Source: Pseudomonas fluorescens
Lineage (GTDB): Bacteria; Pseudomonadota; Gammaproteobacteria; Pseudomonadales; Pseudomonadaceae
DNA: 61,610 nucleotides
NCBI RefSeq assembly: GCF_001902145.1
Contig: NZ_MRST01000011.1
Span: 1-61,610 of the forward strand
Direction of reading: 5' to 3'
Below the pieces are notes generated by a model, which did not search any database, was not told the origin of the DNA, and saw only the letters and a list, made by a program, of their open reading frames with translations. A program made the position numbers and the translations under genes. Every line of letters begins with the position of its first letter. Within the stretch, counting starts at the first letter, position 1. Shown in pieces: positions 44,122 through 53,475 of this stretch.

Positions 44122-46743
44122 ATGGCTGTTTATTTGCAATCTACGGGTCATCCCTTGTTTACCTGGCTGTGGTGCAACTTACGGCTGATGGTGTCGCTGG
44201 GTGTGTTTACCTCCTTATGGCTGCCGGTCGAGGCCGCGCCACTGTTGTTTGATATCGAGGCGTTTACCGGCGGCTTGTCCACTGCCGTGGATATTTCGCG
44301 TTTCAATATGGGCAATGTATTGGCGCCTGGGGTCTACCGAGTGGATGTGATACTCAATGGGCAATCGGTGGGGCGCCGTGAGATCAGCTTTGTCTCCCGT
44401 GATGGCCAGGACAACGTCGAGCCTTGCCTGAGTGCGCTGGAACTTGCCCAGCTTGGGATCCTACTGCCACCTGCCGAGCGCAACGCCGACACGCCGTGCC
44501 GTGATTTTAGTCAATGGATCCCCCTGGCCAGCAGCCAACTCGACATTGAGACCCTGACGCTCGACGTCAGTATCCCGCAGGCCCACCTCAGCCGTGCCGC
44601 GCGCGGTTACGTCGACCCGGCCCGCTGGGACAAAGGGCTCGACGTTGCGCTGCTCAATTACACCTTCAGCGCCGCAGCGGTGACTTCGGGTACGGGGGAC
44701 GATCGGGGTTACCTGGGCCTCAACGGCGGCGTCAACCTGGGCGACTGGCGCCTGCGCCACCAAGGCGGCCAAGCCTGGACCTCCCGCAGCCGATTGTCGC
44801 CTTATCAACACACCGCCACGTACCTGCAACGCCCCTTGCCGGCCTGGCGTTCGCAACTGACCGTTGGCGACAGTTTCAGCAACGGCCAAATCCTGGACAG
44901 TGTGCGGGTGCGGGGCTTAACCCTGTCGACCGATGACCGCATGCTGGCGCCTTCGCAACAAGGCTATGCACCGCAGGTACGCGGCATCGCCGACAGCAAC
45001 GCCACGGTGACGGTGCGCCAGAATGGCTACACGATCTACGAAACCCAGGTTGCCCCGGGACCCTTTGTCATCGACGATCTGTACCCCACGGGCTACGGTG
45101 GCGATCTTAATGTCAGCGTCACCGAAGTGGATGGGCGCCGCACCACCTTTGTCGTGCCGTATTCCGTGGCCCCACAGCTGCTGCGCCAGGGCGCCACCCA
45201 CTACAGCACCACCTTGGGCCAAGTGCAGCAACGCGGGGTCAGTGATGCCAGCTCCCTGGTATTTCAAGGCACACTGCAGCACGGCCTTACCGATGGCCTG
45301 AGCCTGTACGGCGGTAGTACATTTTCCCAGGGTTACTTACAGGGCAAGGCCGGGCTGGCGATGAGTACGCCCATCGGCGCATTTGCACTAGACACCACGC
45401 ACTCGCGCACCCGCATTGAGGGCAATGGGGTGGTTGGCGGACACAGTTGGGGCCTGGCCTACAACAAGAACCTGCCGTTCTCCGGAACGCATTTTGCGCT
45501 GGGCGCCTACCGCTTCTCCACGGCCGGTTACCTGAGCCTGCCGGATGCGTTGAATGTGCAGGAAATGGCGCGCCAGCATGGGAACATCGAGCGATATGCC
45601 CGACAGAAAAGCCGCCTCGACCTGACGATCAGCCAGCAAATGGGGGACGGCACCCTGAGCCTGTACGGCAGTTCGGTTGACTATTGGGCGGGTCGGCAAG
45701 GTCGCCAGACATCGTTCACGCTCAGTTATGGATCACGCTGGAAGCGGCTCAACTGGAATATTTCGGCGCAGCGCTCAAGGGTCAGCGATACCCACCAACC
45801 CAGCGATCGTGACCACAGTGACGCGATCTTCTTCGGCCGCACGCTGCAACCCGCACGTGTCGATAATCATCTGGCGCTCACCCTGTCGATGCCGTTGGGC
45901 CAGGGCACATCGGCGCCGACCCTCAGCAGCGGGTTGTCGCGCGACACCGGTGAATCAAAGGGCAGTCAACAGCAAGTGGGCATCAACGGGTTGCTCGGCG
46001 AGGCGGCAGAGGCGCACTACGGCCTGGCGGGCAGCCGCGGCACGGGGAGCCAGGCCGGTTCCAGCTTCAATGCCTACGCCGGGTATCGCAGCAGCACGGC
46101 CAACCTGCGCGCAGGTTACGGCCAGAGTGGCAACAATGCGCAAGTGTCCATGAGTGCCGACGGCGGGCTGATTGCCCATGGTGGTGGCGTGACCCTCTCG
46201 CAAAGCCTCGGTGAAGCCTCGGCACTGGTGTATGCGCCGGATGCCCAGGGTGCGCAGATCGGGGGCGGTGTACGTATCGACACGCACGGTTACGGCGTGT
46301 TGCCGAGCTTGCGGGCCTACCATCCCAATGACGTGGCTATCGACCCCGACGGCATGGCCATGGATGTGGAACTCAAGGAATCGAATCACTCGGTGGTACC
46401 GACATGGGGCGCGGTGTCGCTGGTCAAGTTCGAAACCGTCAGTGGCCGTGCGGTGGTGATCAAGGCGACCCATCGAAACGGTCAGCCACTGCCTTTTGCC
46501 GCTCAGGTGTTCGACGAGCAGGGCAGGGAGGTCGGGGTGATCGGGCAAGCCGGCAAGGCATTTGTGCGTGGCGTGGCCGACCAAGGCACGTTGACCGTAC
46601 GCTGGACCGAGGCGGCGAGTGACCGCTGTTATATCCAGTATCGCCTGCCACCGCACCCACCGGGGCACCGTCAGGAAAATGCCGACCAACTGGTCAGCCA
46701 ATGCCACGTCAACACCGCTAACGATGAGGTCAGCAGCCGATGA
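44122..46743 (+). CDS. Fimbrial outer-membrane usher, operon 1
   Basis: 873 aa FimD/PapC-type pore that assembles and secretes the fimbria. A long N-terminus and signal region ends near VEA-APL. The N-terminal domain has FDIEAFTGG and ISRFNMGNVLAPGVYRVDV. The barrel and plug include GYAPQVRGIADSNATVTV and GPFVIDDLYPTGYGGDL. C-terminal domains end with a Cys pair (DRCYIQYRLP and VSQCHVN). The stop overlaps the tip-protein start by 4 bp. Confidence 0.94.
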   Translation: MAVYLQSTGHPLFTWLWCNLRLMVSLGVFTSLWLPVEAAPLLFDIEAFTGGLSTAVDISRFNMGNVLAPGVYRVDVILNGQSVGRREISFVSRDGQDNVEPCLSALELAQLGILLPPAERNADTPCRDFSQWIPLASSQLDIETLTLDVSIPQAHLSRAARGYVDPARWDKGLDVALLNYTFSAAAVTSGTGDDRGYLGLNGGVNLGDWRLRHQGGQAWTSRSRLSPYQHTATYLQRPLPAWRSQLTVGDSFSNGQILDSVRVRGLTLSTDDRMLAPSQQGYAPQVRGIADSNATVTVRQNGYTIYETQVAPGPFVIDDLYPTGYGGDLNVSVTEVDGRRTTFVVPYSVAPQLLRQGATHYSTTLGQVQQRGVSDASSLVFQGTLQHGLTDGLSLYGGSTFSQGYLQGKAGLAMSTPIGAFALDTTHSRTRIEGNGVVGGHSWGLAYNKNLPFSGTHFALGAYRFSTAGYLSLPDALNVQEMARQHGNIERYARQKSRLDLTISQQMGDGTLSLYGSSVDYWAGRQGRQTSFTLSYGSRWKRLNWNISAQRSRVSDTHQPSDRDHSDAIFFGRTLQPARVDNHLALTLSMPLGQGTSAPTLSSGLSRDTGESKGSQQQVGINGLLGEAAEAHYGLAGSRGTGSQAGSSFNAYAGYRSSTANLRAGYGQSGNNAQVSMSADGGLIAHGGGVTLSQSLGEASALVYAPDAQGAQIGGGVRIDTHGYGVLPSLRAYHPNDVAIDPDGMAMDVELKESNHSVVPTWGAVSLVKFETVSGRAVVIKATHRNGQPLPFAAQVFDEQGREVGVIGQAGKAFVRGVADQGTLTVRWTEAASDRCYIQYRLPPHPPGHRQENADQLVSQCHVNTANDEVSSR

Positions 46744-47783
46744 TCAGCCCCTGTACGCAACGTTTGGCGGCGTTTGTAATGATGGCCTGCGTAGTCTTAG
46801 TCGGCGCGCCCCATGCCCAGGCCAAGGCAACTTGTACGCCTGCGGCACCGACGGTGCTGTCGGTGCCGCGCATTACCGTGCCCGCCGACGCTGAGGTCGG
46901 CCAGGTCCTGGGCAACCCGGACGGCTATCCGGTCGAGGTGACGGATGGGCTGAGGTGCACTTACCCGTCCGACCTTACTATTGAGTATTGGTCTTCCACA
47001 CGGATTGCTCGGGAAATTCCCTGGACGGGGCGCAACTTCTTCCACTCCGGGGTCTACATGCCGGTGCATCTGACCGGCGTGCGAGGTGTCGGGTTTGCCT
47101 TTATGGCGCAGGATCGTGACGTCGGGTCGATGAAATCCGTAACCACTGGGGTTACGGTGTTGCGCGGCCCCCTCCATCCAGGGCTGCCCACGTGGGGCTT
47201 GCGCGGACGCGTGTTCTTCGTAGTGACCGGCCCCATCGAGGGCGGCACCGTTACGCCGCGGACCTTCGCAGGCTTGTACCTGTACACCAGCGACACGGCC
47301 CACGCGTTCAACTTCGGCAGTGTCGAAGTAGGCCCACCGAGCAAGCCGACCTGCACGGTCTCGACGCCCTCAGTGGCGATCCCGCTGGGCGCGGTGGAGA
47401 GTCGGGCGTTCAAGGGCATTGGCAGCGTGGCCGGCAATGCCACCCGCACGATCACCTTGCAATGCGCCGGTGGCGGTGGCGCTGAGGGCGATGTGCTGTT
47501 GACCTTGACCGACCAGACCCAACCGGCCAATCGCAGCGACCAACTGACGTTGACCGCCACCTCCACCGCCGAGGGCGTGGCGCTGCAACTTCTGTTTGGC
47601 AACCGCCTGATCAGCTACGGCCCCGACGCCGCCGCCATCGGCACACCGAATCAATGGTTGGCGGGCAGCACCGGTAACGGCACCTTCCAGATTCCGTTGA
47701 CCGCGCGCTACATACAAACCGGCGCCACTGTCAGCCCTGGCACGGCCAACGGGCTGGCAACCTTCACCTTGGCCTATCGGTAG
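46740..47783 (+). CDS. Two-domain fimbrial tip protein / adhesin, operon 1
   Basis: 347 aa; ATG at 46740. Signal peptide ends near AQA-KAT. The N-terminal domain (about 30-200) has no family I recognise and holds two cysteines (ATCTP, LRCTYP). The C-terminal domain (about 205-347) is pilin-like, with PTCTVSTPSVAIPLG, a second Cys (LQCAGG), and the end TARYIQTGATVSPGTANGLATFTLAYR-like. Two-domain proteins of this layout sit at fimbrial tips and bind receptors. Receptor unknown. Confidence 0.82.
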   Translation: MISPCTQRLAAFVMMACVVLVGAPHAQAKATCTPAAPTVLSVPRITVPADAEVGQVLGNPDGYPVEVTDGLRCTYPSDLTIEYWSSTRIAREIPWTGRNFFHSGVYMPVHLTGVRGVGFAFMAQDRDVGSMKSVTTGVTVLRGPLHPGLPTWGLRGRVFFVVTGPIEGGTVTPRTFAGLYLYTSDTAHAFNFGSVEVGPPSKPTCTVSTPSVAIPLGAVESRAFKGIGSVAGNATRTITLQCAGGGGAEGDVLLTLTDQTQPANRSDQLTLTATSTAEGVALQLLFGNRLISYGPDAAAIGTPNQWLAGSTGNGTFQIPLTARYIQTGATVSPGTANGLATFTLAYR

Positions 47784-47788
47784 GCGTG

Positions 47789-48520
47789 ATGCTCCGAGCC
47801 TTATTGAAATGCCTGTTCGGCCTGGCACTGACAGCTTATATGGCGATGCTGCAGGCGGAAATTGTCATTGATCGCACCCGGCTCGTTTATCCGGCCACGG
47901 CACAGGGGGTAACCCTCAACCTGCGCAACGAGGCGGACAGCCCGAGACTGGTGCAGGTGTGGATCGATGAAGGCGACCCCCAGACGGCACCGGAACTGAG
48001 TGACGTACCGTTTACTGTCACGCCACCGATCCTGCGAATGGACCCCGGCAAGGCCCGCTCACTGCGGGTGATTTATCACCCGGTACCGAGAAAAGCCATG
48101 GCCGAGCCCCAGGAGGGAGTGTATTGGCTGAATGTGCTGGGGATCCGGCCCACCGACGCGGCGAGCCATCAATTGCAACTGGCGTTTCGCACGCGCATCA
48201 AACTGTTCCTGCGCCCCAGCGGGTTGCCAGGCAAGGTGGAAGACTCCGTGACGGCGCTGCAATGGCAACTGGCAGACGACCGCCCGGTGCTGCGGGTGCG
48301 CAACTCGAGTGCGTTTCATGTGACCTTGTCCAGCGTGGTGCTCAGCCTTGAGGGTGTCGAATACCGCCATGAAAACCCGCCGATGCTGGCGCCGCGCTCA
48401 ACGGCAGAGTTGATCATGCCGGATTGGGTTGTACCGTGGCGAGGTACGCCGACGCTGCGTTTCACCACATTGGATGACTACGGTGCGACGCGTGAGAGGA
48501 CGTTGCGCATAGGCAGGTAA
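47789..48520 (+). CDS. Periplasmic fimbrial chaperone B, operon 1
   Basis: 243 aa; ATG at 47789 (a GTG lies directly before it). Signal peptide ends near LQA-EIV. EIVIDRTRLVYPATAQGVTL, RLVQVWIDEGD, RMDPGKARSLRVIYH and VYWLNVLGIRP are PapD-fold chaperone motifs. Distinct from chaperone A in sequence and shorter in its loops; having a second chaperone after the tip protein suggests it serves that protein. Ends against the convergent LysR gene. Confidence 0.9.
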   Translation: MLRALLKCLFGLALTAYMAMLQAEIVIDRTRLVYPATAQGVTLNLRNEADSPRLVQVWIDEGDPQTAPELSDVPFTVTPPILRMDPGKARSLRVIYHPVPRKAMAEPQEGVYWLNVLGIRPTDAASHQLQLAFRTRIKLFLRPSGLPGKVEDSVTALQWQLADDRPVLRVRNSSAFHVTLSSVVLSLEGVEYRHENPPMLAPRSTAELIMPDWVVPWRGTPTLRFTTLDDYGATRERTLRIGR

Positions 48521-49399
48521 CTAAGTGAGCGAGGGATACAGCCCCTGCGCCAGCGCGATGAATGCCAGGGTCGCCGGGGAAGACTGACGCCGGTCCAGCA
48601 CAGCAAGCCCGATCCGACGCGGCACCCGCGGCGCCAATGGCAACGCCACATAACGCGAGTCGGCATGTTCCGGCAATGAAGCCTGCGCGACCACACTCAA
48701 GCCATCGCCACGGCTGACCGCCTCCAACGTACTGAGCAACTGCGCGCAGCGGTACCGCACGTTGGGTTGCAATCGAGCCTGGCTGAACAAGCGCATCACC
48801 AGCTCAGACGAACCGGCCTCAGTCAGGATAAAGGGTTCATCGCAGAGTGCTTGCAAGGTCATGGCCTCACTGGCGGCCAACCGGTGACCGGCCGGTAGCA
48901 GCGCCACCAGTTGATCCTCCAGCAACGCGACCGTATCGAAGCGTTCCTGCTCCAGCACCACAAAACCGATATCCACCCGGCGCTCATCCAGCCATTGGAT
49001 AACCTGGCGATCAGGCCCTTCATCCACATGCACTTCAATACCCGGATAATCCTGGCGAAAGCGGCTGAGGATAGGCGGTAACAACCGAATCGACGCGGTT
49101 GGCCCGAACGAGCCGATACGCAGCGTGCCACGCTTCATCCCGCGTGCATCCGCCGCTTCCTGCTGCAAGGTGTTGGCCAACCCCAGCATTGCCCGAGCGC
49201 GCCCCAGCAATTGCGCGCCGATCTCGCTCAGTTCCACCGCCGTCTGATGGCGCCGGAACAACTCCACCCCCAGTTCCTGCTCCAAGGCCTTGATCGCGTG
49301 GGACACCGCCGACTGGCTGATACCCAGGCGATGCGCCGCACTGGTAAAACCTTGCAGTTCGGCCACCAGAGAAAAGATTTCCAGCTGGGTCAGGGTCAT
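48521..49399 (-). CDS. LysR-family transcriptional regulator
   Basis: 292 aa. The N-terminal helix-turn-helix reads FTSAAHRLGISQSAVSHAIKAL (about residues 18-39), followed by the linker helix and an effector domain beginning LRIGSFGPTASIRLLP. ATG at 49399, divergent from the EamA exporter gene 78 bp away, the classical LysR target arrangement. It could instead act on hpd or the fimbriae; nothing in the sequence decides. Confidence 0.9.
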   Translation of the reverse strand: MTLTQLEIFSLVAELQGFTSAAHRLGISQSAVSHAIKALEQELGVELFRRHQTAVELSEIGAQLLGRARAMLGLANTLQQEAADARGMKRGTLRIGSFGPTASIRLLPPILSRFRQDYPGIEVHVDEGPDRQVIQWLDERRVDIGFVVLEQERFDTVALLEDQLVALLPAGHRLAASEAMTLQALCDEPFILTEAGSSELVMRLFSQARLQPNVRYRCAQLLSTLEAVSRGDGLSVVAQASLPEHADSRYVALPLAPRVPRRIGLAVLDRRQSSPATLAFIALAQGLYPSLT

Positions 49400-49476
49400 G
49401 AGTAAAGGCTCATTTTACGATGAGGAATGATTAGCGAAAGAATACGCCAATCTTCCCGTCACCTGAGCATTGCCTT

Positions 49477-50400
49477 ATGCGTCACGTCGCCGATGGCCTC
49501 ACTTATCTGAAGCTTGCCGCTGTCACCATGATCTGGGGCGGCACCTTTGTCGCCGGGCGCTATCTGGCCGATCAGGTCGACCCGTTGCTGGCCGCCACCC
49601 TGCGATTTACCTTGGCCAGCGCTGCATTGCTGCTGTTCATGGTCGCCTCGCGCACGCCCTTGGTACGTCCCAGCCTGGGCCAATGGGTGCAATTGGTGGT
49701 ATTGGGGTTCTTCGGGATCTACTTTTACAACTTGTGCTTCTTTTATGGGCTGCATTACATCAATGCATCACGCGCCTCGTTGATTGTCGCGTTGAACCCG
49801 GCGGTGATCGGCCTTGCGTCCTGGTGGTTGTTCAAGGAGCGCCTGGGGCGGATCAAATTGATCGGTATCGCGCTCTGCCTGGCCGGCGCGGTGACCGTCA
49901 TCATCAGTCGCAGTCCCCAGGCATTGCAGGGCGCGACCATGACGTGGGCCGGTGACTTGTTGATCCTCGGCTGCGTGGCGGGGTGGGGCGTTTACACATT
50001 GTTCTCCCGTGGGCTCAATCAGAGCCTGGGGCCGCTGCAGACGGTGACATGGTCGGTGTTGCTGGGCACGCTGATGCTGAGCGTTACGGCGCTGGTTTCA
50101 CCCAGTGTGACTGTTGACGGGCTTGATACCATTCATCTGCCGCAACTGCTCAGCCTGATGTACCTGGGCGTGTTGGGCTCGGCGCTGGCGTACATCGGCT
50201 ATTACGATGGCATTCGGCGCATAGGCGCCACACGCGCCGGCGTGTTCATCGCGCTCAACCCGTTGACGGCGGTCATCTGCGGCGCGGTGCTGCTGGACGA
50301 ACCGCTGACGATGCCAATGTTACTGGGCGGCGCAGTCATCCTGCTGGGCATCTACCTGTGCAACAAACCCCTTGCGCGGGGCAGGGCAATGGGGATTTGA
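49477..50400 (+). CDS. EamA-family (DMT) drug/metabolite exporter
   Basis: 307 aa with ten predicted spans in two EamA repeats. LAAVTMIWGGTFVAGRYLAD is the first span block; LNPAVIGLASWWLFKERLG ends the first repeat, and LNPLTAVICGAVLLDEPLT ends the second. Probably exports amino acids or related metabolites. Divergent from LysR 48521-49399, which may regulate it. Confidence 0.9.
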   Translation: MRHVADGLTYLKLAAVTMIWGGTFVAGRYLADQVDPLLAATLRFTLASAALLLFMVASRTPLVRPSLGQWVQLVVLGFFGIYFYNLCFFYGLHYINASRASLIVALNPAVIGLASWWLFKERLGRIKLIGIALCLAGAVTVIISRSPQALQGATMTWAGDLLILGCVAGWGVYTLFSRGLNQSLGPLQTVTWSVLLGTLMLSVTALVSPSVTVDGLDTIHLPQLLSLMYLGVLGSALAYIGYYDGIRRIGATRAGVFIALNPLTAVICGAVLLDEPLTMPMLLGGAVILLGIYLCNKPLARGRAMGI

Positions 50401-50462
50401 TAAGAGTACGGACAAACTTGGTTACGCTGTGTAGAATCGGTTTACGCATACAAGAATATGGA

Positions 50463-50478
50463 CTTGCGCTCACGCAAG
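50463..50478. promoter_or_regulatory. Short inverted repeat upstream of hpd
   Basis: CTTGCG-CTCA-CGCAAG, a perfect 6-bp inverted repeat in the 246-bp gap before hpd. It has no T-tract, so it is a possible operator rather than a terminator for the EamA gene. Confidence 0.35.
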
Positions 50479-50646
50479 CCTCGGCCGTCAGAGACTGATG
50501 ACACCATGAAGCTACTTGGCTCCCCCCTCATCTTTGGTGACTTCCTCGCCCGCAGCGTGCGAGGCCTTTCTTGTGCGCCACCCTCCAGCCTCATCCTTGC
50601 TCGCAACTAAACAATTGCTACCCACAAGAATGATGAGGCACCGAAC

Positions 50647-51723
50647 ATGACCGACCAACTCGACAACCCAATGGGCCTGATGGGCTTTGAATTCATCGAA
50701 TTTGCATCGCCCACCCCAGGCACCCTGGAGCCGATCTTCGAGATCATGGGCTTCACCAAAGTGGCGACCCACCGTTCCAAGAACGTGCACCTGTATCGCC
50801 AGGGCGAGATCAACCTGATCCTCAACAACGAACCCGACAGCCTGGCCTCGTATTTCGCGGCCGAGCACGGCCCGTCCGTGTGCGGCATGGCGTTCCGCGT
50901 CAAGGACTCGCAGCAGGCTTACAAACGTGCCCTGGAACTGGGTGCCCAGCCGATCCACATCGACACCGGCCCGATGGAGTTGAACCTGCCGGCGATCAAA
51001 GGCATTGGCGGTTCGCCGTTGTACCTGATCGACCGTTTCGGCGAAGGCAACTCGATCTACGACATCGACTTCGTCTACCTCGAGGGTGTTGATCGCAACC
51101 CGGTAGGCGCTGGCCTGAAGGTCATCGACCACCTGACCCACAACGTCTATCGCGGGCGCATGATCTATTGGGCCAACTTCTACGAGAAGTTGTTCAACTT
51201 CCGCGAAGCGCGTTATTTCGATATCAAGGGCGAGTACACCGGCCTGACCTCCAAGGCCATGAGCGCACCGGACGGCCAGATCCGTATCCCGTTGAACGAG
51301 GAGTCGTCCAAGGGCGCCGGGCAGATCGAAGAGTTCCTGATGCAGTTCAACGGCGAGGGTATCCAGCACGTTGCGTTCCTCACCGACGACCTGGTCAAGA
51401 CCTGGGATGCACTGAAGAAGATCGGCATGCGCTTCATGACGGCGCCGCCAGACACTTATTACGAAATGCTTGAAGGCCGCCTGCCGAACCACGGTGAGCC
51501 GGTCGACCAGTTGCAATCGCGCGGCATCCTGCTGGATGGCTCGTCGATTGCCGGTGACAAGCGGCTTCTGTTGCAGATCTTCTCGGAAACCCTGATGGGC
51601 CCGGTGTTCTTCGAATTCATCCAGCGCAAAGGCGACGATGGGTTTGGCGAGGGCAACTTCAAGGCATTGTTCGAGTCGATCGAGCGCGATCAGGTGCGCC
51701 GTGGGGTCTTGACCGCCGACTGA
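50647..51723 (+). CDS. hpd: 4-hydroxyphenylpyruvate dioxygenase
   Basis: 358 aa non-heme iron enzyme converting 4-hydroxyphenylpyruvate to homogentisate in tyrosine breakdown. The iron ligands are visible in VIDHLTHNV (first His, about residue 161), [11 protein letters not shown] (second His) and [12 protein letters not shown] (Glu). Size and the start [14 protein letters not shown] match the Pseudomonas enzyme, which is close to 358 aa. It stands alone between the fimbrial operons and ends in a strong terminator. Confidence 0.96.
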   Translation: MTDQLDNPMGLMGFEFIEFASPTPGTLEPIFEIMGFTKVATHRSKNVHLYRQGEINLILNNEPDSLASYFAAEHGPSVCGMAFRVKDSQQAYKRALELGAQPIHIDTGPMELNLPAIKGIGGSPLYLIDRFGEGNSIYDIDFVYLEGVDRNPVGAGLKVIDHLTHNVYRGRMIYWANFYEKLFNFREARYFDIKGEYTGLTSKAMSAPDGQIRIPLNEESSKGAGQIEEFLMQFNGEGIQHVAFLTDDLVKTWDALKKIGMRFMTAPPDTYYEMLEGRLPNHGEPVDQLQSRGILLDGSSIAGDKRLLLQIFSETLMGPVFFEFIQRKGDDGFGEGNFKALFESIERDQVRRGVLTAD

Positions 51724-51766
51724 TCCATGTGAGGCCGGGCAGGCTGTTCCGGCGCTTCAAGCAAAG

Positions 51767-51798
51767 GCTCCGTATCGAAAGGTACGGAGCTTTTTTTT
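51767..51798 (+). terminator. Terminator of hpd
   Basis: GCTCCGTA pairs with TACGGAGC around TCGAAAGG, followed by eight Ts. Confidence 0.9.
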
Positions 51799-51958
51799 GC
51801 CTGCCAAACAGGTCCGACCGATTTGGTAACAGACAAAACCTTGGGGGCAAAGGAACAGAATTGGCGTGGCTTCCACTCACGAGTGACGCCAGAGCTGATC
51901 TTCTCCCGCGTCGCAACCTTGAGTTTCGCGAACCCCAATTTTTGAGGAAAGACTGATT

Positions 51959-52522
51959 ATGACAAGACAAACTCTGGCGGCTGCAGTGCTCGCTTTGTGC
52001 GGCTTCGCTGCCAGCTCCGCGCATGCGGCAGACGGTACCATCACGATCACCGGCTCGGTCAGTGGCACCACCTGCACCATCAGCGGCGGTACCGGGGCCT
52101 CGCCAGGTTCAGGCGCCAACTTTCCGGTAGTGCTTGACCGGGTGCAAACGTCGTCCCTCAGGGCGGCAGGCGATACGGCAGGCGCCAAGCGCTACTTTGT
52201 GTATGTTGGCGGCTCGGGCGGGTGCCCGAACGGTACCAAGGTTGCCGTACGTTATGAACCGACCAGCCCTGGCATCAACCCGGCAACCGGCAACCTGCGT
52301 AACACGGCGACGGCGACACCCGCCTCCCGGGTGGAGGTACAAATTCTCGATGGGGCTTCCAACACGCCAATGGACTTGCGCACAGGTAATAACTCGACCG
52401 TTGCCACCGTTACCAGTGGTCTGGCGACCTTGCCGTTTTACGCACGCTACATTGCCAACGGCGGAGCGGCAGGCGCGGGCAATGTCACCAGCAGCGTGCA
52501 GTACTCGGTCACCTTTCCTTGA
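51959..52522 (+). CDS. Fimbrial major subunit, chaperone-usher operon 2
   Basis: 187 aa; ATG at 51959 with GGAAAG upstream. Signal peptide ends near AHA-ADG. Pilin cysteines at GTTCTISGG and GGCPNGT; the end QYSVTFP is the donor-strand-type C-terminus. Clear paralogue of the subunit at 42726 in length, cysteine placing and end motif, but with many substitutions, so the duplication is not recent. Confidence 0.87.
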   Translation: MTRQTLAAAVLALCGFAASSAHAADGTITITGSVSGTTCTISGGTGASPGSGANFPVVLDRVQTSSLRAAGDTAGAKRYFVYVGGSGGCPNGTKVAVRYEPTSPGINPATGNLRNTATATPASRVEVQILDGASNTPMDLRTGNNSTVATVTSGLATLPFYARYIANGGAAGAGNVTSSVQYSVTFP

Positions 52523-52615
52523 TGCAGCCAGGCTGATGACCACTGCGTTTGTTGCCTGAGATCCTCGCTCGACCCAACGGTCGGGCGCAGGACAACTGTT
52601 TTCAAGGATTACCGG

Positions 52616-53407
52616 ATGCAGGATTTACTGATGTGCTTAAGTCGTCGCGCAGTGTGGGTCGCGCTGAGCCTGGCCCTAGGGATGGCCTCGCACGGGGTGC
52701 ACGCGGGTGTGGTTATCGACGGTACGCGACAGATTTACCCCGAGCAGCGACGCGAGGTCACCGTGCGGGTGACCAATGATGACAAACACGCGCCCCGCCT
52801 CGTCCAGGCGTGGCTGGACGCAGGAGACCCACAGGCAGCGCCGTCGCAGAGCGATGTGCCTTTCGTCCTATCTCCCCCGGTGTTTCGCCTGGACTCAGGC
52901 AAAAGCCAGTCCATGCGCCTGTCCTACACCAAGGCAGCGCTGCCTACGGATAGAGAGTCACTGTTCTGGTTGAATGTACTTGAGGTCCCTGGCACTACCA
53001 ATGAGTTTGATCCCACGCTTGAAGACAGCCAGCGGAACCACTTCAAGTTTGCGTTCCGTATCCGTACGAAAGTGTTTTTTCGCCCCGCGCAGTTATCTGG
53101 AACACCCGAGGAGGCGCCAGGGCTGTTGCGCTGGTCCCTGGAACGGGGCGCCCAGGGCCGCGTGATACAGGTGCATAACCCCTCGGCGTATCACGTCACC
53201 TTCAACGACATTGTCCTGCTCATGGGCTCTGGCCCCGAAGCGGAAAAACTGTCCCTGGCGGAGGGCATGGTGGAACCGGGGGGGACGTTGAAGGTGCCGG
53301 TGCCGAAAGCCGCGAAGGTAATACCCGCCGATGCGCGGGTGGATTTCACTTATATCAACGATTTCGGCGGCTTTTCATCCGCGCAGCCTGCTGTATTGCA
53401 CCGCTGA
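52616..53407 (+). CDS. Periplasmic fimbrial chaperone A, operon 2
   Basis: 263 aa; ATG at 52616 with AAGGA upstream. Signal peptide ends near VHA-GVV. GVVIDGTRQIYPEQRREVTV, RLVQAWLDAGD, FRLDSGKSQSMRLSY, FRIRTKVFFRP and SAYHVTFNDIVL closely follow chaperone A of operon 1. Lies 93 bp after the subunit and 68 bp before the usher. Confidence 0.92.
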   Translation: MQDLLMCLSRRAVWVALSLALGMASHGVHAGVVIDGTRQIYPEQRREVTVRVTNDDKHAPRLVQAWLDAGDPQAAPSQSDVPFVLSPPVFRLDSGKSQSMRLSYTKAALPTDRESLFWLNVLEVPGTTNEFDPTLEDSQRNHFKFAFRIRTKVFFRPAQLSGTPEEAPGLLRWSLERGAQGRVIQVHNPSAYHVTFNDIVLLMGSGPEAEKLSLAEGMVEPGGTLKVPVPKAAKVIPADARVDFTYINDFGGFSSAQPAVLHR

Positions 53408-53475
53408 ACGCGGCCCCGAAACGTTGCTGATGGCAAGCAAACGTACATTTCTCAGCGTCCACTGAAGTCATAACT

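Noticed and set aside
45955..46707. A 250-codon minus-strand frame inside the usher gene
   Set aside because: Shadow of the usher; no start signal, and the sense frame has continuous usher motifs.
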